Of a stretch of 64,000 bases of DNA, positions 1-8,690 are shown piece after piece. Position 1 is the first letter of the stretch. Each line of letters begins with the position of its first letter. Position numbers and translations under genes: made by a program. This DNA is from Micromonospora globbae (GTDB taxonomy: Bacteria; Actinomycetota; Actinomycetes; Mycobacteriales; Micromonosporaceae). The stretch spans positions 62,001 through 126,000 of the forward strand of contig NZ_RAQQ01000005.1 of NCBI RefSeq assembly GCF_003610785.1, given 5' to 3'. The notes under the pieces are model-generated. The model was not told the DNA's origin, made no database searches, and worked only from the letters and a program-made list of their open reading frames with translations.

Positions 1-23
1 CTCCGGCCCCGGCTTCGCCCCGG

Positions 24-80
24 TGATCATGAGGTTGTTGTCGCGACACGCCGATGCGGCTGACAACAACTTCATGATCA
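24..80. repeat. 57-bp inverted repeat with 19-bp arms
   Basis: The left arm at 24-42 (TGATCATGAGGTTGTTGTC) and the right arm at 62-80 (GACAACAACTTCATGATCA) are reverse complements with one mismatch, around a 19-nt loop. It lies just upstream of the winged-helix gene. I recall similar palindromes scattered in Micromonospora genomes, so a dispersed REP-like element is likely; a terminator for a gene left of the window, or an operator, is the alternative. Confidence 0.8.
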
Positions 81-107
81 ACGCGCCGGGAGGTGGGGGC
101 ACCTACG

Positions 108-638
108 ATGACGGCCATGGCGACGACCGGGAGCGGGTACGGGAGCCCCCGAAACTGGACCTTCCTCACCAATCACGGGCACGTGCTGCTCGCCATCGCC
201 CGCAACCCCACCGCCCGCCTGCGTGACCTGGCCGACGAGGTCGGGGTCACCGAGCGGGCCGCGCAGGCGATCGTCGCCGACCTGGAGGCGGGCGGTTACC
301 TGAGCCGGACCCGGGTGGGTCGCCGCAACGAGTACACGCTCAACCCGGCCGGGCGGTTCCGGCACCCGGCGGAGGCGGACCAACAGGTGGGTGCCCTGCT
401 CGCCCTCTTCACCGACGTGCCCGACCGCCCCGACGGCGACACCGATGTCGGAGAGTCGGTCACCGACCGCTCCGCCGCGACTGGCGACCCCACCGGCCCC
501 TCCGCCGTCACCGGCGATGCCGCCACCACCGACGACCCCACCGGCCCCTCCGCCGCCACCGGCGATGCCGCCACCACCGACGACCCGACCGACCCCTCCG
601 CCGCCACCGGCGATGCGGCCGACACCTCGACGGCCTGA
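108..638 (+). CDS. winged-helix DNA-binding protein with low-complexity tail
   Basis: A predicted 176-residue transcription regulator. Residues about 15-75 form one winged helix: a helix after NWTFLTNHGHVLLAIA, a recognition segment VTERAAQAIVADLEAGGYL, and a wing RTRVGRRNEYTLN. This resembles the small MarR/ArsR-like HTH family with no effector domain. After about residue 105 the protein becomes Thr/Asp/Ala/Pro-rich and contains a 16-residue repeat. ATG 108 was chosen because GGGAGG precedes it by about 14 nt; in-frame GTG 93 and ATG 117 are alternatives. A 57-bp inverted repeat ends 27 bp upstream and could bear on its expression. Target genes are unknown. The next gene is mycP in the same direction, but mycP has its own -10 hexamer. 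Confidence 0.75.
   Translation: MTAMATTGSGYGSPRNWTFLTNHGHVLLAIARNPTARLRDLADEVGVTERAAQAIVADLEAGGYLSRTRVGRRNEYTLNPAGRFRHPAEADQQVGALLALFTDVPDRPDGDTDVGESVTDRSAATGDPTGPSAVTGDAATTDDPTGPSAATGDAATTDDPTDPSAATGDAADTSTA
495..621 (+). repeat. in-frame 48-bp coding tandem repeat (2.6 copies)
   Basis: Units start at 495, 543 and 591 and encode GPSAVTGDAATTDDPT, GPSAATGDAATTDDPT and a partial DPSAATGDAADTSTA. Because 48 is a multiple of three, copy-number changes keep the frame. The repeat forms the disordered tail of the winged-helix protein. Confidence 0.85.
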
Positions 639-733
639 ACGTGGACCACCGCAGCCGACCGCGCCCCCGCACCACTACCGCGCCCCCGCACCGCTGCGGC
701 GCTCCCGTCACCGCGCCGCCCCTGCGGCGGCGG

Positions 734-739
734 TAGTCT
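734..739 (+). promoter_or_regulatory. -10 hexamer of a leaderless mycP promoter
   Basis: TAGTCT ends 6 nt before GTG 746. The same spacing recurs before many genes here, so transcription probably begins at or next to the start codon. Confidence 0.5.
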
Positions 740-745
740 CACCGC

Positions 746-1993
746 GTGCGCGAGAGCTTGCGGCTGGACGGGAGCGACGTGCCCCGTCACACCGGACGCG
801 GCCTTCGGGCCGTCCTGTGTGGAGCGGTCAGTGTCCTGCTCGGCACCGCGGTCGTGCCGCCGTCACCCGCCGTGGCGGCACCGACGTGCGGCCCGGCCGG
901 CGAGGCGGCGCCGAGCGCGGAACCGTGGGGGCTGCGGCGGCTCGAACCGTCGTCGGTCTGGCATCTCACCCGCGGCGCCGGGGTGACCGTCGCCGTCATC
1001 GACTCCGGCGTCTCGGCCACCCACCCGCTGCTGAAGGGGCAGGTCCGCGAGGGCGCCGACTTCAACGGCCTCCCGTCGAGCAAGGGCCAGTGCGACCTCG
1101 TGGGGCACGGCACGATGGTGGCCGGCATCATCGCCGGGAAGGCGGACACCGGGGTTCCGTTCAACGGTGTCGCACCGGAGGCCCGGATCCTGCCGATCCG
1201 GGTGTTGGCGGAGCGCCGCGCACCGAACGACGAGGCGCTGCCGGGTGAGATCGCCCAGGCGATCCGCTGGGCGGTCGACCACGACGCCGATGTCATCAAT
1301 CTGTCCCTGGTGACCCTGCCCCGCCCGCAGCTCGCCTCCGCCGTCGACTACGCCCTGAGTCGGGGGGTCGTCGTGGTGGCCGCCTCCGGTAACCGGGAGG
1401 AGCAGCAGCAGGACTATCTGGCCTACCCGGCCGCCTACCCGGGGGTCATCGCCGTCGCCGGCATGGACGAGCAGGGTGCGCACGTCGGCAGCTCCGTGAG
1501 CGGCGACTACGTCGACATCGCCGCACCCGGGCTCAACATCCTGGGCCCGGCACCGCGCGGCTCGGGCTACGTCCTCGAGCCGCAGGGCGGCACCAGCTTC
1601 GCCGCCGCGTACGTCTCCGGCGTGGCCGCGCTCGTCCGCGCCGCCCACCCGGATCTCACGCCTCAGCAGGTGGCCGACCGGCTGATCAAGACGGCGGACA
1701 ACCCGCCGGAGGGCCACAACGCCGAGGTCGGCTACGGCATGGTGAACCCCTATCGGGCGGTGACGGCGCTGCTCGGCACCCGCACGAACCCGCCGGTGGG
1801 GGCCATGCCGGCACCCGCCGCGCCGGAGGATCCGTTGGGCTGGCAGCGGGTCGTCGCCGTCTGGGTGGCGGCGGTCGGGGCGCTGCTCGCCGCCGTGCTG
1901 CTCACGGTGAGGCCGATCCTGGCCCGCGGCCGGAGCCGCGGCTGGCGTCCGGGCCGGCGCCCCACCGAGACCGGGCCCTCCGCCGCCGGCTGA
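746..1993 (+). CDS. mycP: type VII secretion-associated mycosin, S8 serine protease
   Basis: A subtilisin-family membrane protease of the ESX machinery, which stabilises the secretion complex and processes some substrates. The catalytic triad is visible: Asp86 in AVIDSG, His121 in GHGTMVAG and Ser284 in GGTSFAAA. An N-terminal signal segment (about 18-46, ending AVAAP) and a C-terminal transmembrane helix (about 368-388) followed by a basic tail give the usual mycosin topology with the protease outside. Length 415 residues is typical. The GTG at 746 follows a -10 hexamer by 6 nt; GTG 779 preceded by GGGAG is an alternative. It starts the type VII locus and is tail-to-tail with the esx pair. 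Confidence 0.93.
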   Translation: MRESLRLDGSDVPRHTGRGLRAVLCGAVSVLLGTAVVPPSPAVAAPTCGPAGEAAPSAEPWGLRRLEPSSVWHLTRGAGVTVAVIDSGVSATHPLLKGQVREGADFNGLPSSKGQCDLVGHGTMVAGIIAGKADTGVPFNGVAPEARILPIRVLAERRAPNDEALPGEIAQAIRWAVDHDADVINLSLVTLPRPQLASAVDYALSRGVVVVAASGNREEQQQDYLAYPAAYPGVIAVAGMDEQGAHVGSSVSGDYVDIAAPGLNILGPAPRGSGYVLEPQGGTSFAAAYVSGVAALVRAAHPDLTPQQVADRLIKTADNPPEGHNAEVGYGMVNPYRAVTALLGTRTNPPVGAMPAPAAPEDPLGWQRVVAVWVAAVGALLAAVLLTVRPILARGRSRGWRPGRRPTETGPSAAG

Positions 1994-2040
1994 CGACGCA
2001 GGTACGCGTCGCCCCGCCAGCCCCGTTACGGCCGCGGACG

Positions 2041-2174
2041 CGACCTGCCGTACGGGTCGCCGCTGGCCGGCGTGCTCCCATAGCCGCGCGTGACGCGCCA
2101 CAACGACCAGCCGTACGCCCGCTGGCCGGCGTGCTCGCAGCCCCGCGTGGCGGCGGCAACGACCTGCGGTACGG
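2041..2174. repeat. imperfect ~65-bp direct repeat in the mycP-esx gap
   Basis: Two imperfect units (about 2041-2108 and 2105-2163) and the start of a third (2161-2174) share CTGGCCGGCGTGCTC, a CCGCGTG block and CAACGACC, each followed by a GTACG motif. No convincing reading frame crosses it. The rest of the 306-bp gap holds only the hairpin at 2254. Confidence 0.6.
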
Positions 2175-2253
2175 CTACTGCGTCCGCCCTGTCCTAGCAG
2201 CGGCGACGGCCCTGGCAGCCCCGGCAGCCCTTGAACGGCCCCGTGAACGCGGA

Positions 2254-2286
2254 CGGCTCCGGCCCGGCAGAGCCGGACCGGAGCCG
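2254..2286. terminator. bidirectional hairpin terminator
   Basis: The 9-bp arms CGGCTCCGG (2254-2262) and CCGGAGCCG (2278-2286) pair perfectly across a 15-nt loop. It lies 14 bp past the end of the minus-strand esx pair and downstream of mycP, so it could serve both. Confidence 0.6.
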
Positions 2287-2299
2287 TGCAGACCGTCGG

Positions 2300-2599
2300 T
2301 CAGAGCCTGCGGCCGCCGCCGCCACTCCAGACCTTGGAGTTGCTCATCTCGGTGGTGACGTAGTTCTCGCGGGCGATGCCGACCGCGCCACCGATCTCGT
2401 TGAGGATGCGGTTGATGTCGCGCACCGCCGCGTCCCACTGGGCCTGGTGCTGCTCGTACGCGACCCGGTCCTCACCCTCCCACTGGAGCTTGCTCAGCAT
2501 CTGGCGGAGCGTGTCCAGCTTCTCGTCGATCGTCCGCGAGATCGTCTGCATCTGCTGGTTGGCGCTCTCGAGGACCGCGTAGTCAACCTTGATCGTCAC
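2300..2599 (-). CDS. WXG100 protein, ESAT-6-like, with YxxxE signal
   Basis: A 99-residue secreted substrate and structural partner of the type VII machine. It has the family helix-turn-helix hairpin, with the turn motif W40-E-G42, and ends with Y80-VTT-E84, matching the YxxxD/E export signal recognised by EccC. A glycine-rich tail (SGGGGRRL) follows. It is 28 bp downstream of the second WXG100 gene on the same strand, so the two are almost certainly co-transcribed and their products probably form a heterodimer, as EsxA/EsxB do. Only this member carries an evident export signal. I avoid the symbol esxA because the pair cannot be assigned to a named ESX system. Confidence 0.92.
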   Translation of the reverse strand: MTIKVDYAVLESANQQMQTISRTIDEKLDTLRQMLSKLQWEGEDRVAYEQHQAQWDAAVRDINRILNEIGGAVGIARENYVTTEMSNSKVWSGGGGRRL

Positions 2600-2627
2600 G
2601 ACTTCCTCCTCTGCTCCTGGATTCGGG

Positions 2628-2936
2628 TCACGGGTTGAGGGCAGAGTGGAACTTGTCCAGCATCTGCTGCTGCTCTTCGTCGTTGACCTGGTGCGTCGTC
2701 CCCGACTGGTCGAGCAGGTCGGCGATGTTGTCCATCGCCGTCAACAGCTTCGTCGTGTCCTCGTTCCAGCGCGTCATCAGGTTCTGGAAGCCCGTGGACG
2801 CCGCGCCCTTCCAGGCCATGGCCAGATCGTCCACGACGTTCCACAGCTTCCTCAGCTCGCCGTCGACCTCGCTGCGCGTGGACCGCACGTCACTCGCGGC
2901 GGTATGTAGGGTCGCAGCTTCGACCTCGAACGCCAT
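2628..2936 (-). CDS. WXG100 protein, CFP-10/ESAT-6-like partner
   Basis: A 102-residue WXG100 protein with the turn motif W42-K-G44 between two amphipathic helices. It is first in the two-gene esx unit. Its tail lacks a clear YxxxD/E motif, which instead sits on the downstream partner, suggesting the heterodimer is exported through that protein's signal. The ATG at 2936 is preceded by GGAAGG. Upstream lie a candidate -10 (3031-3036) and an inverted repeat (3086-3119), giving an approximately 85-nt leader. Genes coding WXG100 pairs next to eccC are the usual core arrangement. Confidence 0.92.
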   Translation of the reverse strand: MAFEVEAATLHTAASDVRSTRSEVDGELRKLWNVVDDLAMAWKGAASTGFQNLMTRWNEDTTKLLTAMDNIADLLDQSGTTHQVNDEEQQQMLDKFHSALNP

Positions 2937-3030
2937 GCTTCACACCCTTCCGTCATCTTGTGGCGGCGGATCTGCCGCGCCCTCCCCCGCGGCAAGGCGA
3001 AACACCCCACCGACGGACACTCCTGAGAGA

Positions 3031-3036
3031 ACCGTA
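3031..3036 (-). promoter_or_regulatory. candidate -10 element for the esx pair
   Basis: On the minus strand the hexamer reads TACGGT about 95 nt before the first esx start codon. A TACGAT hexamer sits at a similar distance before eccC and eccE, which suggests a common promoter type for the locus. Confidence 0.35.
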
Positions 3037-3085
3037 GCGGACCGGCTCCAGCGCGCGCAGCCCCGGTCCTACGGAAATCAATGGG

Positions 3086-3126
3086 TTTGCGCCATTCCCC
3101 TCTCACCATCTGGCGCAAAGCGCTTT
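3086..3126. repeat. inverted repeat between eccC end and esx start
   Basis: TTTGCGCCA (3086-3094) and TGGCGCAAA (3111-3119) pair perfectly around 16 nt, and the right arm overlaps a perfect 10-bp palindrome AAAGCGCTTT (3117-3126). It is 42-82 nt beyond the eccC stop and 150 nt upstream of the esx pair, so it may be a terminator/attenuator for eccC or an operator for esx. Confidence 0.6.
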
Positions 3127-3167
3127 CTACCAGCGCGTGTGCGACCCGCCACAGTGGATCATCTCCC

Positions 3168-6100
3168 CTACGTCGGCTCGGACCACGCGGTCTGGATGAG
3201 CTGCTGGCCGTCACGCCGGCGTACGAGCGTGCCCCGGCCCGGCGGCTGCGGGCTCGGCCGCAACGTGCCGAAGACGGCGCCCTCCTCCCGGTTGCCGGAC
3301 ATCAGCAGACCCGGCGAGTCCAGCTCGCGCAGGCGTTGCAGGACCGGCTCGTAGAGCGCCCGGGCGACGCCACCCACCCGCCGGGTGATGATGAGGTGCA
3401 ACCCGATGTCGCGCGCCTGCGGCAGCAGCTCGTGCAGGGCGCTGAGCGGGTTGTTGCCGCCGCTGGCCACCAGGTCGTAGTCGTCGACCAGGATGTAGAG
3501 GTCCGGGCCCTTCCACCAGCTGCGGTCGCGCAGCTGGGCGGTGGTCACGTCCGGGCCGGGCAGCCGGTTGGACAGCGCGCTGCGGATCGAGGCCAGGCCC
3601 TGCGCGAAGACCTGGTTCGACGGCGCGTAGTCGAGGAGGTGGTCCCCCTCCACGGCGCCGAGCAGGCCGCGCCGGTAGTCGGCGATCACCAGACGGGCCT
3701 CGGCCGGCGTGTACCGCTCCACGATCCCGCGGGCGATCAGCCGGAGCAGGTTGGTCTTGCCGCACTCGGAGTCGCCGAAGACGGTCAGGTGCGGCTCGTT
3801 GACCAGGTCGAGGTAGACCGGCGCCAGCGCCGACTCGTTGACCCCGATCGGGAGGCCGGGCACCGAACGGTCGGCGATCCGGAGAAGCTCGCTCACGGGA
3901 AGCTTGCGGGGCAGCAGCCGGACCGTGGGCGCGGGGCGGCCGGGCCAGTTCTCCGCCACGTGCCGGGCCAGCGCGGCCGACGCCTCGGTGAGGTCGTCGA
4001 TGTCCCGCCGGCCGTCGATCCGCGAGATCGCCGCGAGGAAGTGCAGCTTGTCGCGGGTCATACCCCGGCCCGGGGAACCCACCGGCACGTTCTGCGCGGT
4101 CCGCCGGTCGATCTCCGACTCCGACGGGTCACCGAGGCGCAGCTCCAGCTTGGTGCCGAGCAGGTCCCGCATGTTGATCCGGATCTCCGCCCAGCGGACG
4201 GCGGTGATCACGACGTGGACGCCGAAGCCCAGCCCGCGGTTGGCCAGGTTGGTGATGGTCTGCTCGAGTTCCTCGTACTCCTGGCGCAGCGTGTTCCAGC
4301 CGTCCACCACGAGGAAGACGTCACCGAACGGGTCGTCGGCGAACTCGCCCGCCGCGCGGCGCCGGCGGTAGCTGGCCACCGAGTCGATGCCGTGCTGGGC
4401 GAACCGGGCCTCCCGGTCGTCCAGGATGGCCACCACCTCGGCGACCGTACGGCGGACCGCCTCGACGTCACGCCGCCCGGCCACGCCGGACATGTGTGGC
4501 AGCGCCTCCAGGCTGCGCAGCGCGCCACCACCGAAGTCCAGGCAGAAGAACTGCACCTCGCGCGGCGTGTGGGTGAGCGCCAGCGAGGCGAGCATCGAGC
4601 GCAGCATGGTGCTCTTGCCGCTCAGCGACGCACCCACGATGACGACGTTGCCGCCCGCGCCGGCCAGGTCCACCATCATCGGGTCGCGGCGCTGCTCGTA
4701 CGGGCGGTCGACGATGCCGACGGGCACGGCGAGCCGGCCCCGGCCGGGCCAGTTCGCGCAGAGGCCGAACTCGGGATGGACGGCCAGCGGCGGCAGCAGC
4801 TCGGCCAGGCCGGGCGGGTCGGCCAGCGGCGGCAACCAGACCTGGTGCGCCGGGCGGCCCCGGCCCTTGAGCCGGTCGATGAGCACGTCCAGCATCGCCA
4901 CGGCCTTGCCGTCGGCCGGCTCCTCCGGCTCCGGCAGGGTCTCGACCGCCACCTGCGGGGTCTGCACGGGGACGAAGTTCACCCCGTACGGCACGATCCG
5001 GCGCTGCACCAGCGCCTGGGAGCGGGACTTCTGCTGCCCCGGCGCCCGGTACGGCCCGGAGACGTACGCGGCCCGGAACCGCAGCATGGTGCTGGTGTCC
5101 GTCTTCAGGTAGCCGTGGCCGGGCGCGCTCGGCAGCTCGTACGCGTCGGGCACGCCGAGCACGATCCGGCTCTCCACGGCCGAGAAGGTGCGCAGACCGA
5201 TCCGGTACGACAGGTGGGTGTCCAGGCCGCGCAGCTTGCCCTCCTCCAGCCGCTGGCTGGCCAGCAGCAGGTGCACGCCGAGCGACCGGCCCAGCCGGCC
5301 GATCATCACGAAGAGGTCGATGAAGTCGGGCTTCGCGGCGAGCAGCTCGCTGAACTCGTCACAGATGATGAGCAGGCTGGGCATCGGTTCGAGCGGCTCA
5401 CCGGCGGCCCGGGCCTTCTCGTACTCGAAGCGGGAGATGTAGTTGCCCGCCGCCCGCAGCACCTCCTGCCGGCGGTTCATCTCACCGGCCAGGGCGTCAC
5501 GCATACGGTCGACCAGGGGCAGCTCGTCGGCCAGGTTGGTGATCACCGCGCTGGTGTGCGGCAGCGCCTCCAGGGACGCGAACGTCGCGCCGCCCTTGAA
5601 GTCGACCAGGACGAAGTTCAGCTCCTCCGAGGAGTGGGTGACCGCCAGTGCGGCCACCACCGTACGCAGCAGCTCGCTCTTGCCCGAACCGGTCGCGCCG
5701 ATCACCAGGCCGTGCGGGCCCATGCCCTCGTGCGCGGACTCCTTGAAGTCCAGCTCGACCACGCTGCCGTCCGGCCCCACGCCGAGCGGGATGCGCAGCC
5801 GCTCGCGGTGGCTCCGCGGCCGCCACGTCTGCTGCACGTCCACGGCGGCGGCGTCGCCCACGCCGAGCAGGTCGGGCAGTTCCATGCTGCGGGCCAGCGG
5901 CTCCTCGGAGGTGGCCTGCTGCTGCGAGAGCCGGTACGGCGCGATCTGCCGGGCGAGCCCCTCGGCCGCCGCCGCGCCCAGCCGGTCCGGCCTGCCCAGC
6001 CGCGTCGAGGAGGTGCCCCGGATCAGTTCGAGGGAACTGCCGTCGCCCGTGTCGAGGCAGAGCAGCCAGCGGCCCGCGTCCCGGGGCACGGCGCCGGAGA

Positions 6101-7127
6101 GGTCGAAGACCGTGGTGCCCAGCAGGCCCGGACCGGTCAGGTGGCAGGTGGGCGACACCTCGCCGCCGTCGAGCACCACCACGACGTGCGGTGCCGTCGT
6201 CAGGGGCTTCGCCTCGGGCGCGAAGCGGGGCCGGCTGGTCAGCGTCTCGCCCAACGCCTCCTCGGCCTCGGCGAGGCTCGCGTACACCAGCCGCCGGGCG
6301 CCCGCGGCGTCCGTCCGCGCGGGGTGCTGCGCGTGCGGCAGCCACTTCACCCAGTCCCAGTCCGGCTGCCGGTCCGGCGCCGCGACCACCACGATGACCA
6401 GGTCGTCCGGTGCGTGGAACGTGGCGAGCTGCCCCAGCGCGGCGCGGGTCAGGTCGAGCACCGGCTCCCGGTCGCCGCGCAGCGCCACCCGGCTGAACGA
6501 CCGCACCGACAGCGCCGTTGGCAGGTCGGGCACCGTGGAGTGCGCGCGGACGAACCGGCGCAGCGCGATGGCGCTCATCGGCTCCAGGTCCTCCACCGGC
6601 TTGGTCTCCGGTGGAACGATCTCCACGGCCAGCCGCTGCGGGCCCAGGGCGATCCGCGTGTCGCCGAAGTCGTCGTCGGTGATCCGACGCTCCCACAACC
6701 GTCGCGACGCCGCGATCGACCAGAGCGCGTCCGGCTCCGGGTGCCGCCACGCCATCGCCTCCCGCTGCTGCTCGGCGGCGCGCCGGGTGCGCTTGCGCAT
6801 CTGCGCCAGGTAGCGCATGTAGTCGCGGCGGTTCGCGTTCAGCTCGGCCTTGTCGGTGCCGCCGTTGGCCAGCGAGCCGATGGCCATGCCGAGCATGGAG
6901 ACACCGAAGAGGCCACCCGCGACGTACGTCATCATGCCGCCGCCGCGGCCGGCGTAGAGGAACGCCATCGCGCCGACGCCGCAGACCATGGGCAGGATCA
7001 TCAGCAGCTGGCCGAGCCCGCGCGGTGTCGGTTCGGGGAGTTCCGGTGGGGACTCCAGCAGCACCTCGCCCCGCGGCAGGGCCGGCCCCGGCTGACGCGG
7101 GAGCCGGCGGAACACCACCGTGCTCAC
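3168..7127 (-). CDS. eccC: type VII secretion motor ATPase EccC (FtsK/SpoIIIE)
   Basis: The energy-coupling and substrate-recognition ATPase of the secretion complex, here one 1319-residue chain rather than split EccCa/EccCb. Two membrane helices lie near residues 38-80 ([20 protein letters not shown] and the following segment). Three FtsK-type ATPase domains follow, with P-loop lysines at about 483 (GATGSGKS), 838 (GASLSGKS) and 1124 (GDSECGKT). The first P-loop is canonical; domains 2 and 3 are the usual substrate-signal-binding regulatory domains. Walker B-like LLIICDEF follows in domain 1. The GTG at 7127 was chosen for its GGAGGAGA ribosome site; longer in-frame starts enter eccD. It is divergent from eccD and upstream of the esx pair. 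Confidence 0.95.
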   Translation of the reverse strand: MSTVVFRRLPRQPGPALPRGEVLLESPPELPEPTPRGLGQLLMILPMVCGVGAMAFLYAGRGGGMMTYVAGGLFGVSMLGMAIGSLANGGTDKAELNANRRDYMRYLAQMRKRTRRAAEQQREAMAWRHPEPDALWSIAASRRLWERRITDDDFGDTRIALGPQRLAVEIVPPETKPVEDLEPMSAIALRRFVRAHSTVPDLPTALSVRSFSRVALRGDREPVLDLTRAALGQLATFHAPDDLVIVVVAAPDRQPDWDWVKWLPHAQHPARTDAAGARRLVYASLAEAEEALGETLTSRPRFAPEAKPLTTAPHVVVVLDGGEVSPTCHLTGPGLLGTTVFDLSGAVPRDAGRWLLCLDTGDGSSLELIRGTSSTRLGRPDRLGAAAAEGLARQIAPYRLSQQQATSEEPLARSMELPDLLGVGDAAAVDVQQTWRPRSHRERLRIPLGVGPDGSVVELDFKESAHEGMGPHGLVIGATGSGKSELLRTVVAALAVTHSSEELNFVLVDFKGGATFASLEALPHTSAVITNLADELPLVDRMRDALAGEMNRRQEVLRAAGNYISRFEYEKARAAGEPLEPMPSLLIICDEFSELLAAKPDFIDLFVMIGRLGRSLGVHLLLASQRLEEGKLRGLDTHLSYRIGLRTFSAVESRIVLGVPDAYELPSAPGHGYLKTDTSTMLRFRAAYVSGPYRAPGQQKSRSQALVQRRIVPYGVNFVPVQTPQVAVETLPEPEEPADGKAVAMLDVLIDRLKGRGRPAHQVWLPPLADPPGLAELLPPLAVHPEFGLCANWPGRGRLAVPVGIVDRPYEQRRDPMMVDLAGAGGNVVIVGASLSGKSTMLRSMLASLALTHTPREVQFFCLDFGGGALRSLEALPHMSGVAGRRDVEAVRRTVAEVVAILDDREARFAQHGIDSVASYRRRRAAGEFADDPFGDVFLVVDGWNTLRQEYEELEQTITNLANRGLGFGVHVVITAVRWAEIRINMRDLLGTKLELRLGDPSESEIDRRTAQNVPVGSPGRGMTRDKLHFLAAISRIDGRRDIDDLTEASAALARHVAENWPGRPAPTVRLLPRKLPVSELLRIADRSVPGLPIGVNESALAPVYLDLVNEPHLTVFGDSECGKTNLLRLIARGIVERYTPAEARLVIADYRRGLLGAVEGDHLLDYAPSNQVFAQGLASIRSALSNRLPGPDVTTAQLRDRSWWKGPDLYILVDDYDLVASGGNNPLSALHELLPQARDIGLHLIITRRVGGVARALYEPVLQRLRELDSPGLLMSGNREEGAVFGTLRPSPQPPGRGTLVRRRDGQQLIQTAWSEPT

Positions 7128-7192
7128 GGCTGTCTCCTCCCCAGAAGCGGCCCTGACGAAGGTCCGCGACGTGCCGGACCCGTCGGGTGGGC

Positions 7193-7242
7193 ATCGTACG
7201 TGGCTGCCATCGTAGGTAATCTCCCGTGGGCGTCGCGGACCC
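7193..7242. promoter_or_regulatory. divergent eccC/eccD promoter region with shared blocks
   Basis: The 165-bp gap contains ATCGTAGG (7209-7216) and CGTCGCGGACCC (7231-7242). Both blocks recur in the eccE/eccB divergent gap. ATCGTA also occurs at 7193. Read on the minus strand, TACGAT at 7209-7214 could be the -10 of eccC, leaving a leader of about 75 nt. Confidence 0.45.
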
Positions 7243-7292
7243 GTGGTCGACGCCCGGGCCGGGGATCGTACGGAGAGCACGAGGAGGCCACA

Positions 7293-8690
7293 GTGGCGAC
7301 GAAGACGGCTACCGGCGGTCTCAGCCGGATCACTATCGTGGCTCCCCGCACGCGCATGGATCTCGCGCTGCCGTCCGACGTACCCCTCGCCGACCTGCTG
7401 CCGACGCTGCTGCGTTACGCCGGTGAGGACCTCGCCGACGAGGGCGTACGGCATGGTGGCTGGAGCCTCGCGCGGCTCGGCGGGCAACCGTTGGACGGCG
7501 GCCGCACCGTCGCCCAGCTCGGCATCCGCGACGGCGAGGTGCTCTACTTCAACCCGCGCGCGGCGGCCGCGCCCGAGGTCGTCTTCGACGACGTGGTGGA
7601 CGCGGTCGCGACGGCCACCAACCGGCGGGCCGGCGCCTGGCAGGTGGGTACCACCCGGTCGTTCGCCGTGCTCTTCGCGGCGGCGGCGCTCGGCGCCGGC
7701 GCGGTGGCCGCGCTCTTCGCCGGCCCGCCCCAGCTGCCCGGTGCGCTGGCCGCCCTGCTGATCGCGGTGGCGCTGCTCGTGAGCGCCGCGGTGCTCTCCC
7801 GCGCCGCGGGCGACAGCCGGACGGGCGCGGTGCTGGCCACGGTCGGTCTGGGGTACGCGGCCGTCGGTGGTCTGCTGCTGCTGGCCGGTGACCGGCGGCT
7901 GTCCGAACTCGCGAGCCCGCACGTCCTGCTCGCCGCCACGGCGGTGGTGATCTTCGCGGCGGTGGCGGCGCTGGCCGTCGGCGACCGGCTGCCCCTGTTC
8001 CTCGGTGCCACGGCGGTCGGCGCGGCCACCGGTCTGGGCGCCGTGCTCTGCCTCGTGTTCGGCATCGGCCCGGCGGCCGCGGCGGCGGTGCTGGCCGCGG
8101 TGACGTTCGGCACCGTGCCCGCGCTGCCGATGGCGTCCTACCGGCTGGCCCGGCTTCCCGTGCCCTCCATCCCCACCGGGCCGGACGACCTGAAGACCGA
8201 CAACGAGTCGGTCGACGGGCGGCGGGTTCTGCAGCTCAGCGAGCGGGCTGACGAGTTCCTCACGGGTCTGCTGTGGACGGTGTCGCTCGTGGTGCTCGGC
8301 GCGCAGGTCGTGCTCGCCCTCAACGGGCGGCTCCCGGCCGTGCTGCTCTGCCTCGTGCTCGCCCTGCTGGCGCTGCTGCGGGCGCGGCCGTTCCTCAGCC
8401 GCGCGCAGCGCACGCCGGTGCTGTTCACGGGCACCGTCGGCCTCGGCCTGACCGCGGCGGCCACCTTCGCCGACGGTGGGATGCCGCTGCGGCTCGGCCT
8501 GATCGTCGGCGGCCTGCTGGTGGCCGCCGTGGTCAGCCTGATCTACGGCCTCACGGTGGCCGGCAAGCGCATCTCGCCGGTCTGGGGCCGGCTGCTGGAC
8601 ATCGTCGAGATCCTGCTGATCATCGCGCTGGTGCCGTTGGCCGTCTGGGTCCTCGGCCTCTACGGCTGGATCGTCAACCTGCGGCCCTGA
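7293..8690 (+). CDS. eccD: type VII secretion integral membrane protein EccD
   Basis: The channel-forming core membrane subunit of the ESX complex, 465 residues. The N-terminal ~90 residues form a ubiquitin-like domain ([20 protein letters not shown]... DGEVLYFNP), followed from about residue 120 by roughly eleven hydrophobic helices, ending [11 protein letters not shown]. This is the standard EccD layout. GTG 7293 follows GAGGAGG by 5 nt. Its 3' end overlaps the 3' end of eccE on the opposite strand by 17 bp. It is divergent from eccC with a 165-bp shared promoter region. Confidence 0.94.
   Translation: MATKTATGGLSRITIVAPRTRMDLALPSDVPLADLLPTLLRYAGEDLADEGVRHGGWSLARLGGQPLDGGRTVAQLGIRDGEVLYFNPRAAAAPEVVFDDVVDAVATATNRRAGAWQVGTTRSFAVLFAAAALGAGAVAALFAGPPQLPGALAALLIAVALLVSAAVLSRAAGDSRTGAVLATVGLGYAAVGGLLLLAGDRRLSELASPHVLLAATAVVIFAAVAALAVGDRLPLFLGATAVGAATGLGAVLCLVFGIGPAAAAAVLAAVTFGTVPALPMASYRLARLPVPSIPTGPDDLKTDNESVDGRRVLQLSERADEFLTGLLWTVSLVVLGAQVVLALNGRLPAVLLCLVLALLALLRARPFLSRAQRTPVLFTGTVGLGLTAAATFADGGMPLRLGLIVGGLLVAAVVSLIYGLTVAGKRISPVWGRLLDIVEILLIIALVPLAVWVLGLYGWIVNLRP

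Noticed and set aside
3081..7292. Very long plus-strand open frame opposite eccC, and similar long antisense frames over GH65, sdaA, citrate synthase and helicase genes
   Set aside because: High-GC DNA leaves long open antisense frames; the opposite strand encodes recognised, full-length proteins.
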